Positions 1 to 7,418 of a DNA stretch of 64,000 bases are shown here, in pieces. Each line of letters begins with the position of its first letter. The stretch's first letter is position 1. The DNA is from Actinomadura barringtoniae (GTDB taxonomy: Bacteria > Actinomycetota > Actinomycetes > Streptosporangiales > Streptosporangiaceae): positions 1-64,000 of the forward strand of contig NZ_JAGEOJ010000030.1 in assembly GCF_017573505.1 (NCBI RefSeq). The letters run 5' to 3'. The notes under the pieces were generated by a model, which was not told where the DNA came from, ran no database searches, and saw nothing but the letters and a program-made list of their open reading frames with translations. A program made the translations under genes and the position numbers.

Positions 1-177
1 GCCTGTCGTGCGGTGGCCTGTGTGCCTGTCGTGCGGTGGCCTGTGTGCCTGTCGTGCGGTGGCCCGTGTGCCTGTCGCGCGGCGGCCCGTCCGCCCGTCG
101 TGCGGCGGCCCGTGCGCCCGTCGTGCGGCGGCCCGTGCGCCCGTCGGGCCATGCACCCGTCGTGCGGCGAGCCGTCC
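1..177. repeat. 23-bp GC-rich tandem repeat array at left edge
   Basis: Six near-perfect 23-bp units (1-23, 24-46, 47-69, 70-92, 93-115, 116-138) each start GCCTGTCG or GCCCGTCG and contain TGCGGTGGCC or TGCGGCGGCC. Two degenerate units follow, to about 177. Because 23 is not a multiple of three and the units lack stop codons, all three forward frames stay open; those frames are not genes. The array probably continues to the left of the window. Nothing else is seen from 178 to 303. Confidence 0.85.
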
Positions 178-303
178 GCGCGGCGCGTGGTGAACCGTTC
201 GTCCCGTCGGGCGGCGGGCGTGCGCGCGGCGGCGGCGCGAGGGTGATGATCAACAGGCGGTGATGGCTCGACCACGGGCTCCGGACTGGTAGCGTCCAGG
301 CGC

Positions 304-1815
304 GTGGCAGAGGCAGTTGCGGTGGACGAACGCGCAGACGAGGAACCGGCGGGCCGTCCGCGATGGGTCCGGCGTCCGCCCGCGCCCGCGCTGCTGGTCG
401 CCGCCGCCGCGGCGCTCTACAGCACCTACTCGCTGCTGCAGCTCTACACGTTCAAGGCCAGCACGTACGACCTGGTGATCTTCGACCAGGCGATCCGCTC
501 GTACAGCCGCTTCGAGATGCCGCGCGCGATGGTCAAGAGCGTGCACAACGGGTTCGGGTCGGACTTCTCGATCCTCGGCGACCACTTCTCGCCGATCCTG
601 GCGCTGCTGGCCCCGTTCTACTGGATCCACGACGGCCCGGCGACGCTGCTCATCGCGCAGGCGCTGCTGCTGGCGCTGGCGATCGTGCCGATCTGGCGCT
701 ACACGCGCCGCCACCTCGGCCGCGGCGCCGCCTACGGCGTGTCGATCGGCTACACGCTGTCGTGGCCGATCGCCGAGGCGCTGGACTTCGACTTCCACGA
801 GGTCGCGTTCGTACCGCTGCTGACCGCGCTCATGGTGGAACGGTATGACGCCGGCAAGCGCCGCCAGGCGGCCATCGTCGCCGCGGCCCTCCTGCTGGTC
901 AAGGAGGACATGGGCCTCCTGCTCGTCGGCTTCGGCCTCTACCTGCTCACCCGGCGCGGCGAACGGCGCTGGGGCGCGGGCTACATCGTGGTCGGCATGG
1001 TCGCGACCTGGCTGTGCTCCAAGGTGCTGATCACCGCCTTCGGCGGCGACGACGACTACTACTGGGCGTACGGCTCGCTCGGCTCGGACATGTCGAGCGC
1101 CGCCCGGCACGCGCTGACGCACCCGTGGGACGTGGTGACCGGCCTGCTGACCCCGTCCATCAAGGTCGGCACGATGGCCCTGCTCGTGGCCCCCCTGCTC
1201 CTCCTGCCCCTGGCGTCCCCGCTGACCCTGACCGTCCTCCCGCTGGTGGCCGAACGGATGCTGGCCGACCGCGCCAACTGGTGGGAGCCGCGCTACCACT
1301 ACAACGCGTTCCTGATCGCGGTCCTGCTCATGGCCGCGGTCGACGGCTCGGTCCGGCTTCGCCGCGTTCTGGCCCCGCAGCTCGCCAAAGCCCGCGCCCG
1401 TCTCCCCGAACGCGTTCGAACTCATCTTCATCCTGGAATGCTCACCGGCGCAGGAATTGCAGCCGCCGCGTTGATCACTGTTCCGTACTTCTCGTTCAAC
1501 GCCCTCGCCGACCCGAATCTGTGGCGGCGAAACGACCGGGCGCGCGCCGCTGCCGCCGCAGCAGCCCTCGTCCCCGACGACGCGCTGGTCGAGGCGGTCA
1601 ACCCGATCGGCCCCGTCCTGTCGACCCGCGCCCGCGTTCTGCTGTGGGATCGGCGCCCCCGGAACGCCCCATGGGTGGTCGCCGACACCAGGCGCATCCA
1701 GTTCCCCTTCTGGGCCGTCGAGGAGCAGCGGCTCCGGGTGACGCAGCTCCAGGCGAGCGGCTACCGGACCCTCTTCGCCCGTGACGGCTACCTGGTCCTG
1801 CACCGGCCCGATTGA
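304..1815 (+). CDS. DUF2079 family polytopic membrane protein
   Basis: This 503-residue protein has many hydrophobic segments (first near residues 28-45, then clusters at 95-130, 145-165, 190-215, 290-320 and 375-395). DUF2079 hallmarks are visible: FDQAIRSYSRF, a GDHFSPILALLAPFYW stretch, DFHEVAFVPLL and LLVKEDMGL. The family resembles GT-C type integral membrane transferases, but its reaction is not established. The GTG start at 304 is the first in-frame start after the repeat array, and the N-terminal 25 residues are charged and cytoplasmic-looking. It stands alone: the repeat array is upstream and a non-coding stretch downstream. Family assignment is firm; function is unknown. Confidence 0.85.
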   Translation: MAEAVAVDERADEEPAGRPRWVRRPPAPALLVAAAAALYSTYSLLQLYTFKASTYDLVIFDQAIRSYSRFEMPRAMVKSVHNGFGSDFSILGDHFSPILALLAPFYWIHDGPATLLIAQALLLALAIVPIWRYTRRHLGRGAAYGVSIGYTLSWPIAEALDFDFHEVAFVPLLTALMVERYDAGKRRQAAIVAAALLLVKEDMGLLLVGFGLYLLTRRGERRWGAGYIVVGMVATWLCSKVLITAFGGDDDYYWAYGSLGSDMSSAARHALTHPWDVVTGLLTPSIKVGTMALLVAPLLLLPLASPLTLTVLPLVAERMLADRANWWEPRYHYNAFLIAVLLMAAVDGSVRLRRVLAPQLAKARARLPERVRTHLHPGMLTGAGIAAAALITVPYFSFNALADPNLWRRNDRARAAAAAAALVPDDALVEAVNPIGPVLSTRARVLLWDRRPRNAPWVVADTRRIQFPFWAVEEQRLRVTQLQASGYRTLFARDGYLVLHRPD

Positions 1816-1833
1816 AGTCGTCCCAAAGTCCGA

Positions 1834-1861
1834 TTGACATCGTGTTGACGGCGAGTAGACA
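1834..1861 (+). promoter_or_regulatory. sigma70-type promoter candidate
   Basis: A consensus -35 TTGACA at 1834-1839 is followed after 16 bp by TAGACA at 1856-1861. This is unusually good for such GC-rich DNA, and local AT content rises here. The next rightward gene starts at 2287, so the leader would be about 420 nt. From 1862 to 2286 I see no convincing gene or known riboswitch. Confidence 0.4.
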
Positions 1862-2286
1862 TCTGGGTTGAGAATAGTCAGATTGTGGAATAGGAACACC
1901 CCTGGACCCGGTGTCCAATAGCTTTCCGGGGAAAGTCCCAGGGGGCCCAAAGGCATATTCACCCTACCCTTTTCGCACTGTTTGGCCGATACTTGACGTA
2001 GGCCGCTACGGGTGCGGCGAAGTCCAGCCGAACCTGGGCTAACACTCAATGTGACCGCGTCCGGAGTGGCAGTGGGGCGGAGTCATGAGTGGACACGACG
2101 TGCGGGCGGTAATTGTTCCCCCTCCCGCATTCACCACGGCAAATAATTCACTGTTTCCGTTCGCCTCGAGAGGGGCGAATTCCGGCGGGGAGTCCTGACG
2201 TGGAGCCGGCCGTACAGCGCTGGGACACCTGCGGCAGGGCATGGATCGCCGTGCTCCGCCACGTATGGTCGGCCGGTGAGGCCGGC

Positions 2287-2826
2287 ATGGAGGACCGCGG
2301 CCCCATCATCGAGGGCCCGCCCGTCCTCTTCGAGATCGCCTCACTGAGCTGGGAGGACCCGATCCTCCGCGAATACGGCGACCGCACCCGCATGGCCCGC
2401 TGGGCCCAGGACCAACCCCGCCTCTCCGTTCACCCCGAGTACGAAGAGCGCATGCGCGACCTGAACGGCGTCCACCAGCTCCACTGGGTCGCCGACCTCC
2501 TCCGCGCCCGCCCCTGGACCACCAGCGCGTGGATCTCCCTGGCCGTCCCCGGCGAACCCGGCGACACCATCCCGCCCCTGGCCGCCCTCTCGTTCCGCAT
2601 CCGCGGCTACCGCCTGATCATGACCGCCATGTTCCGCTCCCAGAACGTCTACCGCGGCTACCTCGCCTACATCCCACTCCGCGCCATCCAACTCGAAGTA
2701 GCCGACGACCTAGGCCTCCCGCCCGGCCCCCTCCGCGTCTTCATCGACGTCCCCCACGTAGAGGTGGCCGACGCCAACGGCGTCGCCACCGTCCTGGCGG
2801 CTCTCCCCGAGCCCAACGCCGCCTGA
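2287..2826 (+). CDS. Thymidylate-synthase-fold protein lacking the catalytic Cys
   Basis: The 179-residue product aligns by eye with the core of thymidylate synthase. The helix region NGVHQLHWVADLLRARP (60-76) matches the 'QI..VIDLIKTNP' region. IPPLAALSFRIRGYRL (95-110) matches the active-site strand 'LPPCHALFQFYV.DGKL'. FRSQNVYRG (116-124) matches 'QRSADVFLG', and VPHVEVAD (155-162) sits at the 'THLY' position. The nucleophilic Cys of PPCH is Leu98 here, so methyl transfer to dUMP is not expected, while the phosphate-binding Arg-Ser of QRS is kept. The ATG at 2287 is preceded by GGTGAGG; an upstream TTG or GTG could extend it. It may be a nucleotide-binding or regulatory paralogue. Fold call is moderate; role unknown. 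Confidence 0.6.
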   Translation: MEDRGPIIEGPPVLFEIASLSWEDPILREYGDRTRMARWAQDQPRLSVHPEYEERMRDLNGVHQLHWVADLLRARPWTTSAWISLAVPGEPGDTIPPLAALSFRIRGYRLIMTAMFRSQNVYRGYLAYIPLRAIQLEVADDLGLPPGPLRVFIDVPHVEVADANGVATVLAALPEPNAA

Positions 2827-2856
2827 CCCCGGCCGGACCCGCATCCGGCCGGGGTC

Positions 2857-2976
2857 GTCCTTTGCCAAAGGCAAGGCCCTCGCCAGCGCTCGGACAGCCT
2901 CCCCGGGGCTCCCGCCCCGGACCCCAGGCTGGGGGCAAGCCCCCAGACCCCCACCCCTTGAAGTGGTGCGTCCCCT
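2857..2976 (-). repeat. Dispersed structured intergenic repeat, copy A
   Basis: Read on the minus strand, this block runs from the CCACTTCAAGGGG motif through GGGGGCTTGCCCCC and a CCGGGGC/GCCCCGG hairpin to GGCTGTCCGAGCG and GAGGGCCTTGCC. The same order of motifs recurs on the plus strand at 7087-7197. It lies between the converging 3' ends of the TS-like gene and the glyoxalase-like gene, so it could also act as a terminator for both. Confidence 0.75.
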
Positions 2977-2993
2977 CCAAGCCAGCCAGAGGG

Positions 2994-3452
2994 CTAGTGC
3001 ACGCAGAACTCGTTGCCCTCCGGGTCCGTCATGACCACCCACTCGCCGCCGGGCTCCTTCACGTGGTTCTGCACCTGTGCCCCGAGGCCACGGAGCCGTT
3101 CGACCTCAGCCTCCCGCTCACCCGCAGCCCCGTGCAGGTCGATGTGCAGCCGGTTCTTGCCAGCCTTAGTCTCCGACGACGGCACACGATTGAAGAGCAA
3201 CCGACGCCCAAGCCCGGTCCCACTTTCCGCGTCATGCGGATCGTCGGGATGACGTACCGCTGCCGCGTCCCACCAGGCGCGCCGATCCCGATGATCGATG
3301 ACGATCTCGGACGGCACGGCGCCCAGATCGAGGAGCTTGCCGATGAGGACGCTGTGATCCTCAACCTCATAGCCGAGCGCAGCGGCCCAGAAGTCGGCCT
3401 GAGCATGCGGATCGTTGGCGTCCACGACGAGCTTCCAATGCAAGGGCGTCAT
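2994..3452 (-). CDS. Glyoxalase-like (VOC) domain protein
   Basis: This 152-residue single-domain protein begins MTPLHWKLVVDANDP and continues with QADFWAAALGYEV. It ends VVMTDPEGNEFCVH, the typical last strand of the glyoxalase_6/VOC family, where D-P-E-G-N-E-F-C closes the second beta-alpha-beta-beta-beta unit. Members bind a metal or a small ligand; this subfamily has no assigned substrate. The ATG at 3452 is chosen because the conserved first strand starts at residue 4; upstream in-frame sequence is repeat-like and not conserved-looking. It is flanked by copies A and C of the dispersed repeat. Confidence 0.8.
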   Translation of the reverse strand: MTPLHWKLVVDANDPHAQADFWAAALGYEVEDHSVLIGKLLDLGAVPSEIVIDHRDRRAWWDAAAVRHPDDPHDAESGTGLGRRLLFNRVPSSETKAGKNRLHIDLHGAAGEREAEVERLRGLGAQVQNHVKEPGGEWVVMTDPEGNEFCVH

Positions 3453-3504
3453 GCCCCACTTATAACCCCCGCCACCGACATAGCGCCCGCAGCCGAGGCA
3501 CAGT

Positions 3505-3560
3505 GGCCCTCGCTCCGCTCGGACAGCCCTCCTTGGCGCTCCTTGCTGGCGACGCGGGCA
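3505..3560 (-). repeat. Dispersed intergenic repeat, partial copy C
   Basis: On the minus strand this fragment carries CCAAGGAGGGCTGTCCGAGC followed by GGAGCGAGGGCC. That is the distal third of the repeat seen in full at 7087-7197 and 2857-2976. The proximal hairpins are missing or too diverged to recognise. Confidence 0.55.
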
Positions 3561-3678
3561 CGCTGTCCGGAGCGCCGGGCGGTGTGGGGGTGGGCGTGAA
3601 TCGTCGAGGGACTCTTGATCAAGAGGGCCTAATATGTCAGGTTCCTCTGTCAGGTCCGCCATGCGAAGTGAGTCCCTC

Positions 3679-4350
3679 ATGTTCAAGAAAGCCTGCCTGC
3701 CGGTCATGGTTGCAGTCTTGGGCGTTGTCGGATGTTCAGAGGAGGGCCAGGAGAAGACCGCGGCGGCTACAGCGAAGCCCGCGCCCCTGACCGCAAGTCC
3801 GGCGCAGGCAAGCACCTGTCATCCCAGTGACACGCACCAGGATCTTCCGCAGACGGCGCCGAGGCAGGTGTGGTGGAAGCGCTTCAGGGGGGTCGCGGTG
3901 CCGTTCTCGCCGGCGGTCGGGCCAATGGAGACCCAGGGGGACATCGCCCGCTGCTACGCGCACTCTCCGCGCGGGGCCCTGATCGCCGCGGTGCAGATCA
4001 GCGTGCGTCTCGATCGGTCGACAGGGTGGCAAGAGATTCTGGAGCAGCAGGCCGTGGCGGGCGAAGGCAAGGCGGCCTATGCGCGGGTCCGGCCTTCCCA
4101 ACCTCTGGTAGCGGACAAGGACGCGGCACAGATCGCGGGCTTTCACGTTGTTTCCTACACGCCCCAGACCGCGGTCATCGGAACCGTGTCGCGGGACCCC
4201 GCGCGCGGGGCAGGGGTCCGCACAGCTCGGATCACGACCGTGAAGTGGGACGGCGACTGGAAGCTCGTACCAACCCCGAAGGGCTCCACGGGCTCGGCAC
4301 CCCACGCCGTGAACTCGCTCTCCGGGTATGTCTTCTGGGGCGGCTTCTAG
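3679..4350 (+). CDS. Secreted lipoprotein of conjugative-element-associated type
   Basis: The product (223 residues from the ATG at 3679) starts MFKKACLPVMVAVLGVVGCS, a lipoprotein signal peptide with a VVGC lipobox, then an Ala/Lys/Thr-rich linker. The folded part contains RGVAVPFSPAVGP and CYAHSPRGALIAAVQI. From memory, a PFSP..GP motif followed by Y/F-A-H-(S/T)-P-x-G-A-L-x-A marks a family (DUF8175-like) common near actinomycete integrative conjugative elements. In-frame starts at 3634 and 3661 are also possible; 3679 places the hydrophobic segment closest to a standard signal peptide. It is followed by a convergent RsbW-like gene. Function unknown. Confidence 0.7.
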   Translation: MFKKACLPVMVAVLGVVGCSEEGQEKTAAATAKPAPLTASPAQASTCHPSDTHQDLPQTAPRQVWWKRFRGVAVPFSPAVGPMETQGDIARCYAHSPRGALIAAVQISVRLDRSTGWQEILEQQAVAGEGKAAYARVRPSQPLVADKDAAQIAGFHVVSYTPQTAVIGTVSRDPARGAGVRTARITTVKWDGDWKLVPTPKGSTGSAPHAVNSLSGYVFWGGF

Positions 4351-4462
4351 TTCCAACCCTTGGCGATCCGAGTCAGGCAGAGCATTGGCGTGTGCTCCTG
4401 GAGTCGGTTCCGGACCGCCTCCGGCAGGATGGTCAAGCCGGTTCGGTCAGTGGCCATCTGAG

Positions 4463-4903
4463 TCATGGCAAGGGGGAGCACTGTTCGTCCGGACGGTCCT
4501 GAAGCCACATCGCCCAGATGGTTTTGCCGCCGTGCGGACCTGGGTCGATGCCGAACTTGTCGGCCAGGTGGGAGGCGACCCACAGTCCTCGGCCGTCTTC
4601 GGCGTCAAGGTCCAGCTCCGCGGGAACCTCGGGGATGACATCCGAGGAATCCCGGACCTCCAAGCGGAACCATGGACCCTGAAGGCGGAGGACGACCTCT
4701 ATCTCTGAGCCGGACGCAGCTTTCGAGCTGTTGGTGACCAGCTCGGTGACCGTTGTGGTCACGGGCAGCCTGAGGTGCGTGAGGCTCCAGTTTTCGAGCG
4801 CGTTCTCGGCGAGCTTGCGGGCTAGGCGGATCATCCTCATGTCCGCCGACAGGATGAGCCGACAACTCAGGCCATCCGGGCTGGGGACTGCGGGAAGCCT
4901 CAT
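4463..4903 (-). CDS. RsbW-like ATP-binding regulatory protein (HATPase_c_2)
   Basis: This 146-residue stand-alone GHKL ATPase domain carries the N-box TVTELVTNSSKAA (about 50-63), the G1 box EVRDSSDVIPEVP and the G2 box DGRGLWVASHLADKFG. Proteins of this type are anti-sigma factor kinases or partners of DUF397/XRE regulators in actinomycetes. It lies divergent to the XRE gene at 5024 with about 120 nt between starts, an arrangement very common in Streptomyces-type genomes. The usual small DUF397 partner is not visible here. The domain is certain; the specific partner is not. Confidence 0.85.
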   Translation of the reverse strand: MRLPAVPSPDGLSCRLILSADMRMIRLARKLAENALENWSLTHLRLPVTTTVTELVTNSSKAASGSEIEVVLRLQGPWFRLEVRDSSDVIPEVPAELDLDAEDGRGLWVASHLADKFGIDPGPHGGKTIWAMWLQDRPDEQCSPLP

Positions 4904-5023
4904 TCGTGTCCTTTACTGCTGGTGACTTCCTGCTTACTGAAGCGCGTCGGGTGCAGTATGAAGAGGAGCCTCAGGTGGGCCAGACGAGGCCCACACGCTG
5001 GCGCACACCTGGCCTGGAGACCC

Positions 5024-6430
5024 ATGAGCAGACATGGCGGCGAGCGGATCGGGCCGTTGCTCCATGAGCTTCGTAAGGCGGCGCGGCTCTCTCAGGCGGC
5101 GCTGGCTGAGCACGTGAACGGGATCTCCGGGGCGACGCTCACACGGTGGGACATCTCCCGGTACGAGTGCGAACGGCGTGTGCCGGACGTTCATCTGCCC
5201 GCGCTCGCGGCCGCACTCGACGCAGACCTGAGGCGGCTTGAGGCCGCGTGTGAAGTCACGCGCGCGGACAGGCGTGGGGTTCAGGTGATTGCCCCTGCTG
5301 CACCGGCGGGCGTGATCGCTCTACAGTTCGCCGCAGATCCACAGGCGGGCGTTCACGGCTGGGAGCAGATCGCGGAGATGCTGCGCAGAGCTTTCGTGAA
5401 GCAGGGGGTCGCGGCAGCCGCGTTGCCCCTGCTCGGACTCGGGGAAGGGCGGAGAGTCACCCAAGCCCTTGATCTCATTGGGCACGATCGCGTGAGCTCG
5501 GTCGTCGGGAGCCTGAGTGAGTTGATCGAGCACTACTCCATGACCGTCTGCTCGCGGTCTCCTTCAGAGGTCTATGACGAGCTGCTGGTCGTTCGGGGCT
5601 ACACGGGAGAGATCCTGAAGGACGCCGGGGTCCGGCGACGTACCGACCTCATCGTGGCGGCCGGATGGCTGTCCAGCCTGCTCGCCGTCGCCGCCTGCGA
5701 CATGGGAGAACATTCGGCGGCACGGGTGTGGTGTGCGGATGCGCAGCGCAGCGGTCGCGAGGCCGGGCATCCGGAGATGGAGGCCTGGGCGACCTGGACC
5801 CGATCCATGATCGCGTTCTATCAGGGGCAGCCACGTCGGTCGATGGAATTCGCGTACCGGGGCCAGAAGCAGGCGTTGGTAGGGACGGTCGTGCATGCCA
5901 AGCTCGCCTCTCAGGAGATGCGGGCCGCGGCCTTGGCCGGCGACGAACACCGCATGACCGCCTCGCGCCGCCATGCCGCTACGGCGATCGCGAAGCTTCC
6001 AGACGATGCTGCGACGACCGGTGCGTTCTCCATCAACCTGGCAGAAGATCCGCCATATACAGCTACTTCGCTGATGCTGCTCGGCGAATACCGTGAGGCG
6101 GTCGGCGCCACCGACCGAGTGATCAGGAGTGTCTACCGGCCCGAGGCCAGGCAACGCGGCGAGCACCCGTCCGGATACGCGCGCTCCTTGCTGATCATGG
6201 GAATGGCGCGAGCCGGAGTCGGCGACCTCGACGAGGCGGTTTCCTCGGGCCACGCGGCCCTCGGTGGCTGCCGCCCGGCATGGCCGACCATGGCCCTCGC
6301 CGGAGACCTTGATCAGACACTTGAGAGGCGCTTCGGCGGAACGCGGCAGGCAGCCGAGTATCACGCGCGCTACCAGGAGGTTCTGGGCTCCACAGGTGTG
6401 GGCCACAACCAGATGTCCCGGGGCCGTTGA
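5024..6430 (+). CDS. XRE-family HTH regulator with C-terminal TPR-like helical repeats
   Basis: A helix-turn-helix lies at residues 8-60 (IGPLLHELRKAARLSQAALA, then an ISRYECERRVPD recognition segment). About 400 residues of alpha-helical, TPR-like sequence follow, typical of actinomycete transcriptional regulators. The start is the ATG at 5024 because GGAGA lies five bases upstream and the HTH begins right after; the reading frame is open back to 4922 but that part looks non-coding. Its stop overlaps the start of the next gene (TGATG at 6428-6432), so the two are translationally coupled. It probably autoregulates and may control the YdcF-like gene. Confidence 0.8.
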   Translation: MSRHGGERIGPLLHELRKAARLSQAALAEHVNGISGATLTRWDISRYECERRVPDVHLPALAAALDADLRRLEAACEVTRADRRGVQVIAPAAPAGVIALQFAADPQAGVHGWEQIAEMLRRAFVKQGVAAAALPLLGLGEGRRVTQALDLIGHDRVSSVVGSLSELIEHYSMTVCSRSPSEVYDELLVVRGYTGEILKDAGVRRRTDLIVAAGWLSSLLAVAACDMGEHSAARVWCADAQRSGREAGHPEMEAWATWTRSMIAFYQGQPRRSMEFAYRGQKQALVGTVVHAKLASQEMRAAALAGDEHRMTASRRHAATAIAKLPDDAATTGAFSINLAEDPPYTATSLMLLGEYREAVGATDRVIRSVYRPEARQRGEHPSGYARSLLIMGMARAGVGDLDEAVSSGHAALGGCRPAWPTMALAGDLDQTLERRFGGTRQAAEYHARYQEVLGSTGVGHNQMSRGR

Positions 6431-7035
6431 TGACTGGTGAGCGACTGAGCGAGGAGCGCGTTCGCGAGCTGACGGCGTTCGTGGACATCGAGGCTCCGCC
6501 GCCCAGCGAGGAGCCGACGGCTCATGTGGTCTTCGGGACCAATCAGGTGCAGCCGATCGATCTTGTGGCTGAGCGGTATCACCAGGGCTTGGCCCCGCTG
6601 ATCATCGCAACGGGCGGGGTCAACCGGCACACCGGCATTGTCGAGGGGCGCTGGTTCCATGAGCTCCTCAGCCTGCGCGGCGTGCCTGATCAGGCGATCC
6701 GGGTGGAGGACCGTTCCTCCGACACCGAGCAGAACGTGGAGTTCTCGCTCGCGTTCATTCGCGAGGCCCTGAGCAGCGGATTGGCCATCACCGCAGTCAG
6801 CAAGTGGTATCACCGGCGCACCCTTCACGCTCTGAAGACCCGGGTGCCGGAGATCGGGGCCTTCTATGGCCTGTCGTGGGAGCCCGTCTACGCGGGGAGG
6901 CTGGTGACCCGGGCTGAGTGGCCGCGGATACCTGACGGTGAGCGACGGGTCGTCCGCGAGTGGGACGAGGTGAGGCGCCGTGTCGCCGACGGGAGCCTCC
7001 AGCCTGTGCAGAAGCTCAATGGAGTCTGGAGCTGA
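6430..7035 (+). CDS. YdcF/ElyC-SanA family protein (DUF218)
   Basis: The 201-residue protein has the DUF218 fold signature: HVVFGTNQ (first strand), LAPLIIATGGVNR, DRSSDTEQNVEFSLAFI and ITAVSKWYHRRTLHAL. These correspond to the family's strand-turn and S-x-x-T-x-x-N motifs. There is no N-terminal membrane helix, so it is the soluble form. The ATG at 6430 overlaps the XRE stop by one base; a TTG at 6427 is also in frame. The neighbour suggests a regulated accessory enzyme. Substrate unknown. Confidence 0.75.
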   Translation: MTGERLSEERVRELTAFVDIEAPPPSEEPTAHVVFGTNQVQPIDLVAERYHQGLAPLIIATGGVNRHTGIVEGRWFHELLSLRGVPDQAIRVEDRSSDTEQNVEFSLAFIREALSSGLAITAVSKWYHRRTLHALKTRVPEIGAFYGLSWEPVYAGRLVTRAEWPRIPDGERRVVREWDEVRRRVADGSLQPVQKLNGVWS

Positions 7036-7086
7036 GCTCGGCTGGGTGGTCGGGCTGGCCTTCTGGCCGCTGTCCTGGCGGAAGGG

Positions 7087-7197
7087 TTGAACCACTTCAA
7101 GGGGGTGGGGGTCTGGGGGCTTGCCCCCGGTTGGGGTTTGGGGCGGAGCCCCAAGGAAGGCTGTCCGAGCGGAGCGAGGGCCTTGCTCTTATGGGCG
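7087..7197 (+). repeat. Dispersed structured intergenic repeat, copy B
   Basis: The block opens with CCACTTCAAGGGGG and contains GGGGG-CTTG-CCCCC and then TTGGGGC-GGA-GCCCCAA, two perfect hairpins. It closes with GGCTGTCCGAGCGGAGCGAG and GGCCTTGC. Compared with copy A, the second stem changes CC/GG to TT/AA at the paired positions, so pairing is preserved. It follows the YdcF-like gene and could be its terminator. The rest of 7036-7418 shows only the serA leader. Confidence 0.75.
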
Positions 7198-7418
7198 GAC
7201 GGGGCCCGGGGGGTGCTGGGGGGCCACGGGAACGGTCCAGGGTAGCCGGACATGGGGCACAGATGCGCCTGTGAGGCCCTATTTACGGGCGAACGCGGAT
7301 GTGTCTCCCGCCTCGTCGGTACCTCTCAGTAGGGGGACTAGACTTGGCGCAAGCGGGGGCACGACGGGGTGGACTCGCAACCTCACCTGCACACATCCTC
7401 TTTCGAAGGACTGTTCCC

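Noticed and set aside
250..2049. 599-codon minus-strand frame over the DUF2079 gene
   Set aside because: It is antisense to a well-supported membrane protein and rich in Arg/Gln/Val without domains.
1862..2286. Possible riboswitch (for example ydaO/c-di-AMP) in the long leader
   Set aside because: I could not match the conserved core motifs or a plausible downstream target, so only the promoter candidate is reported.
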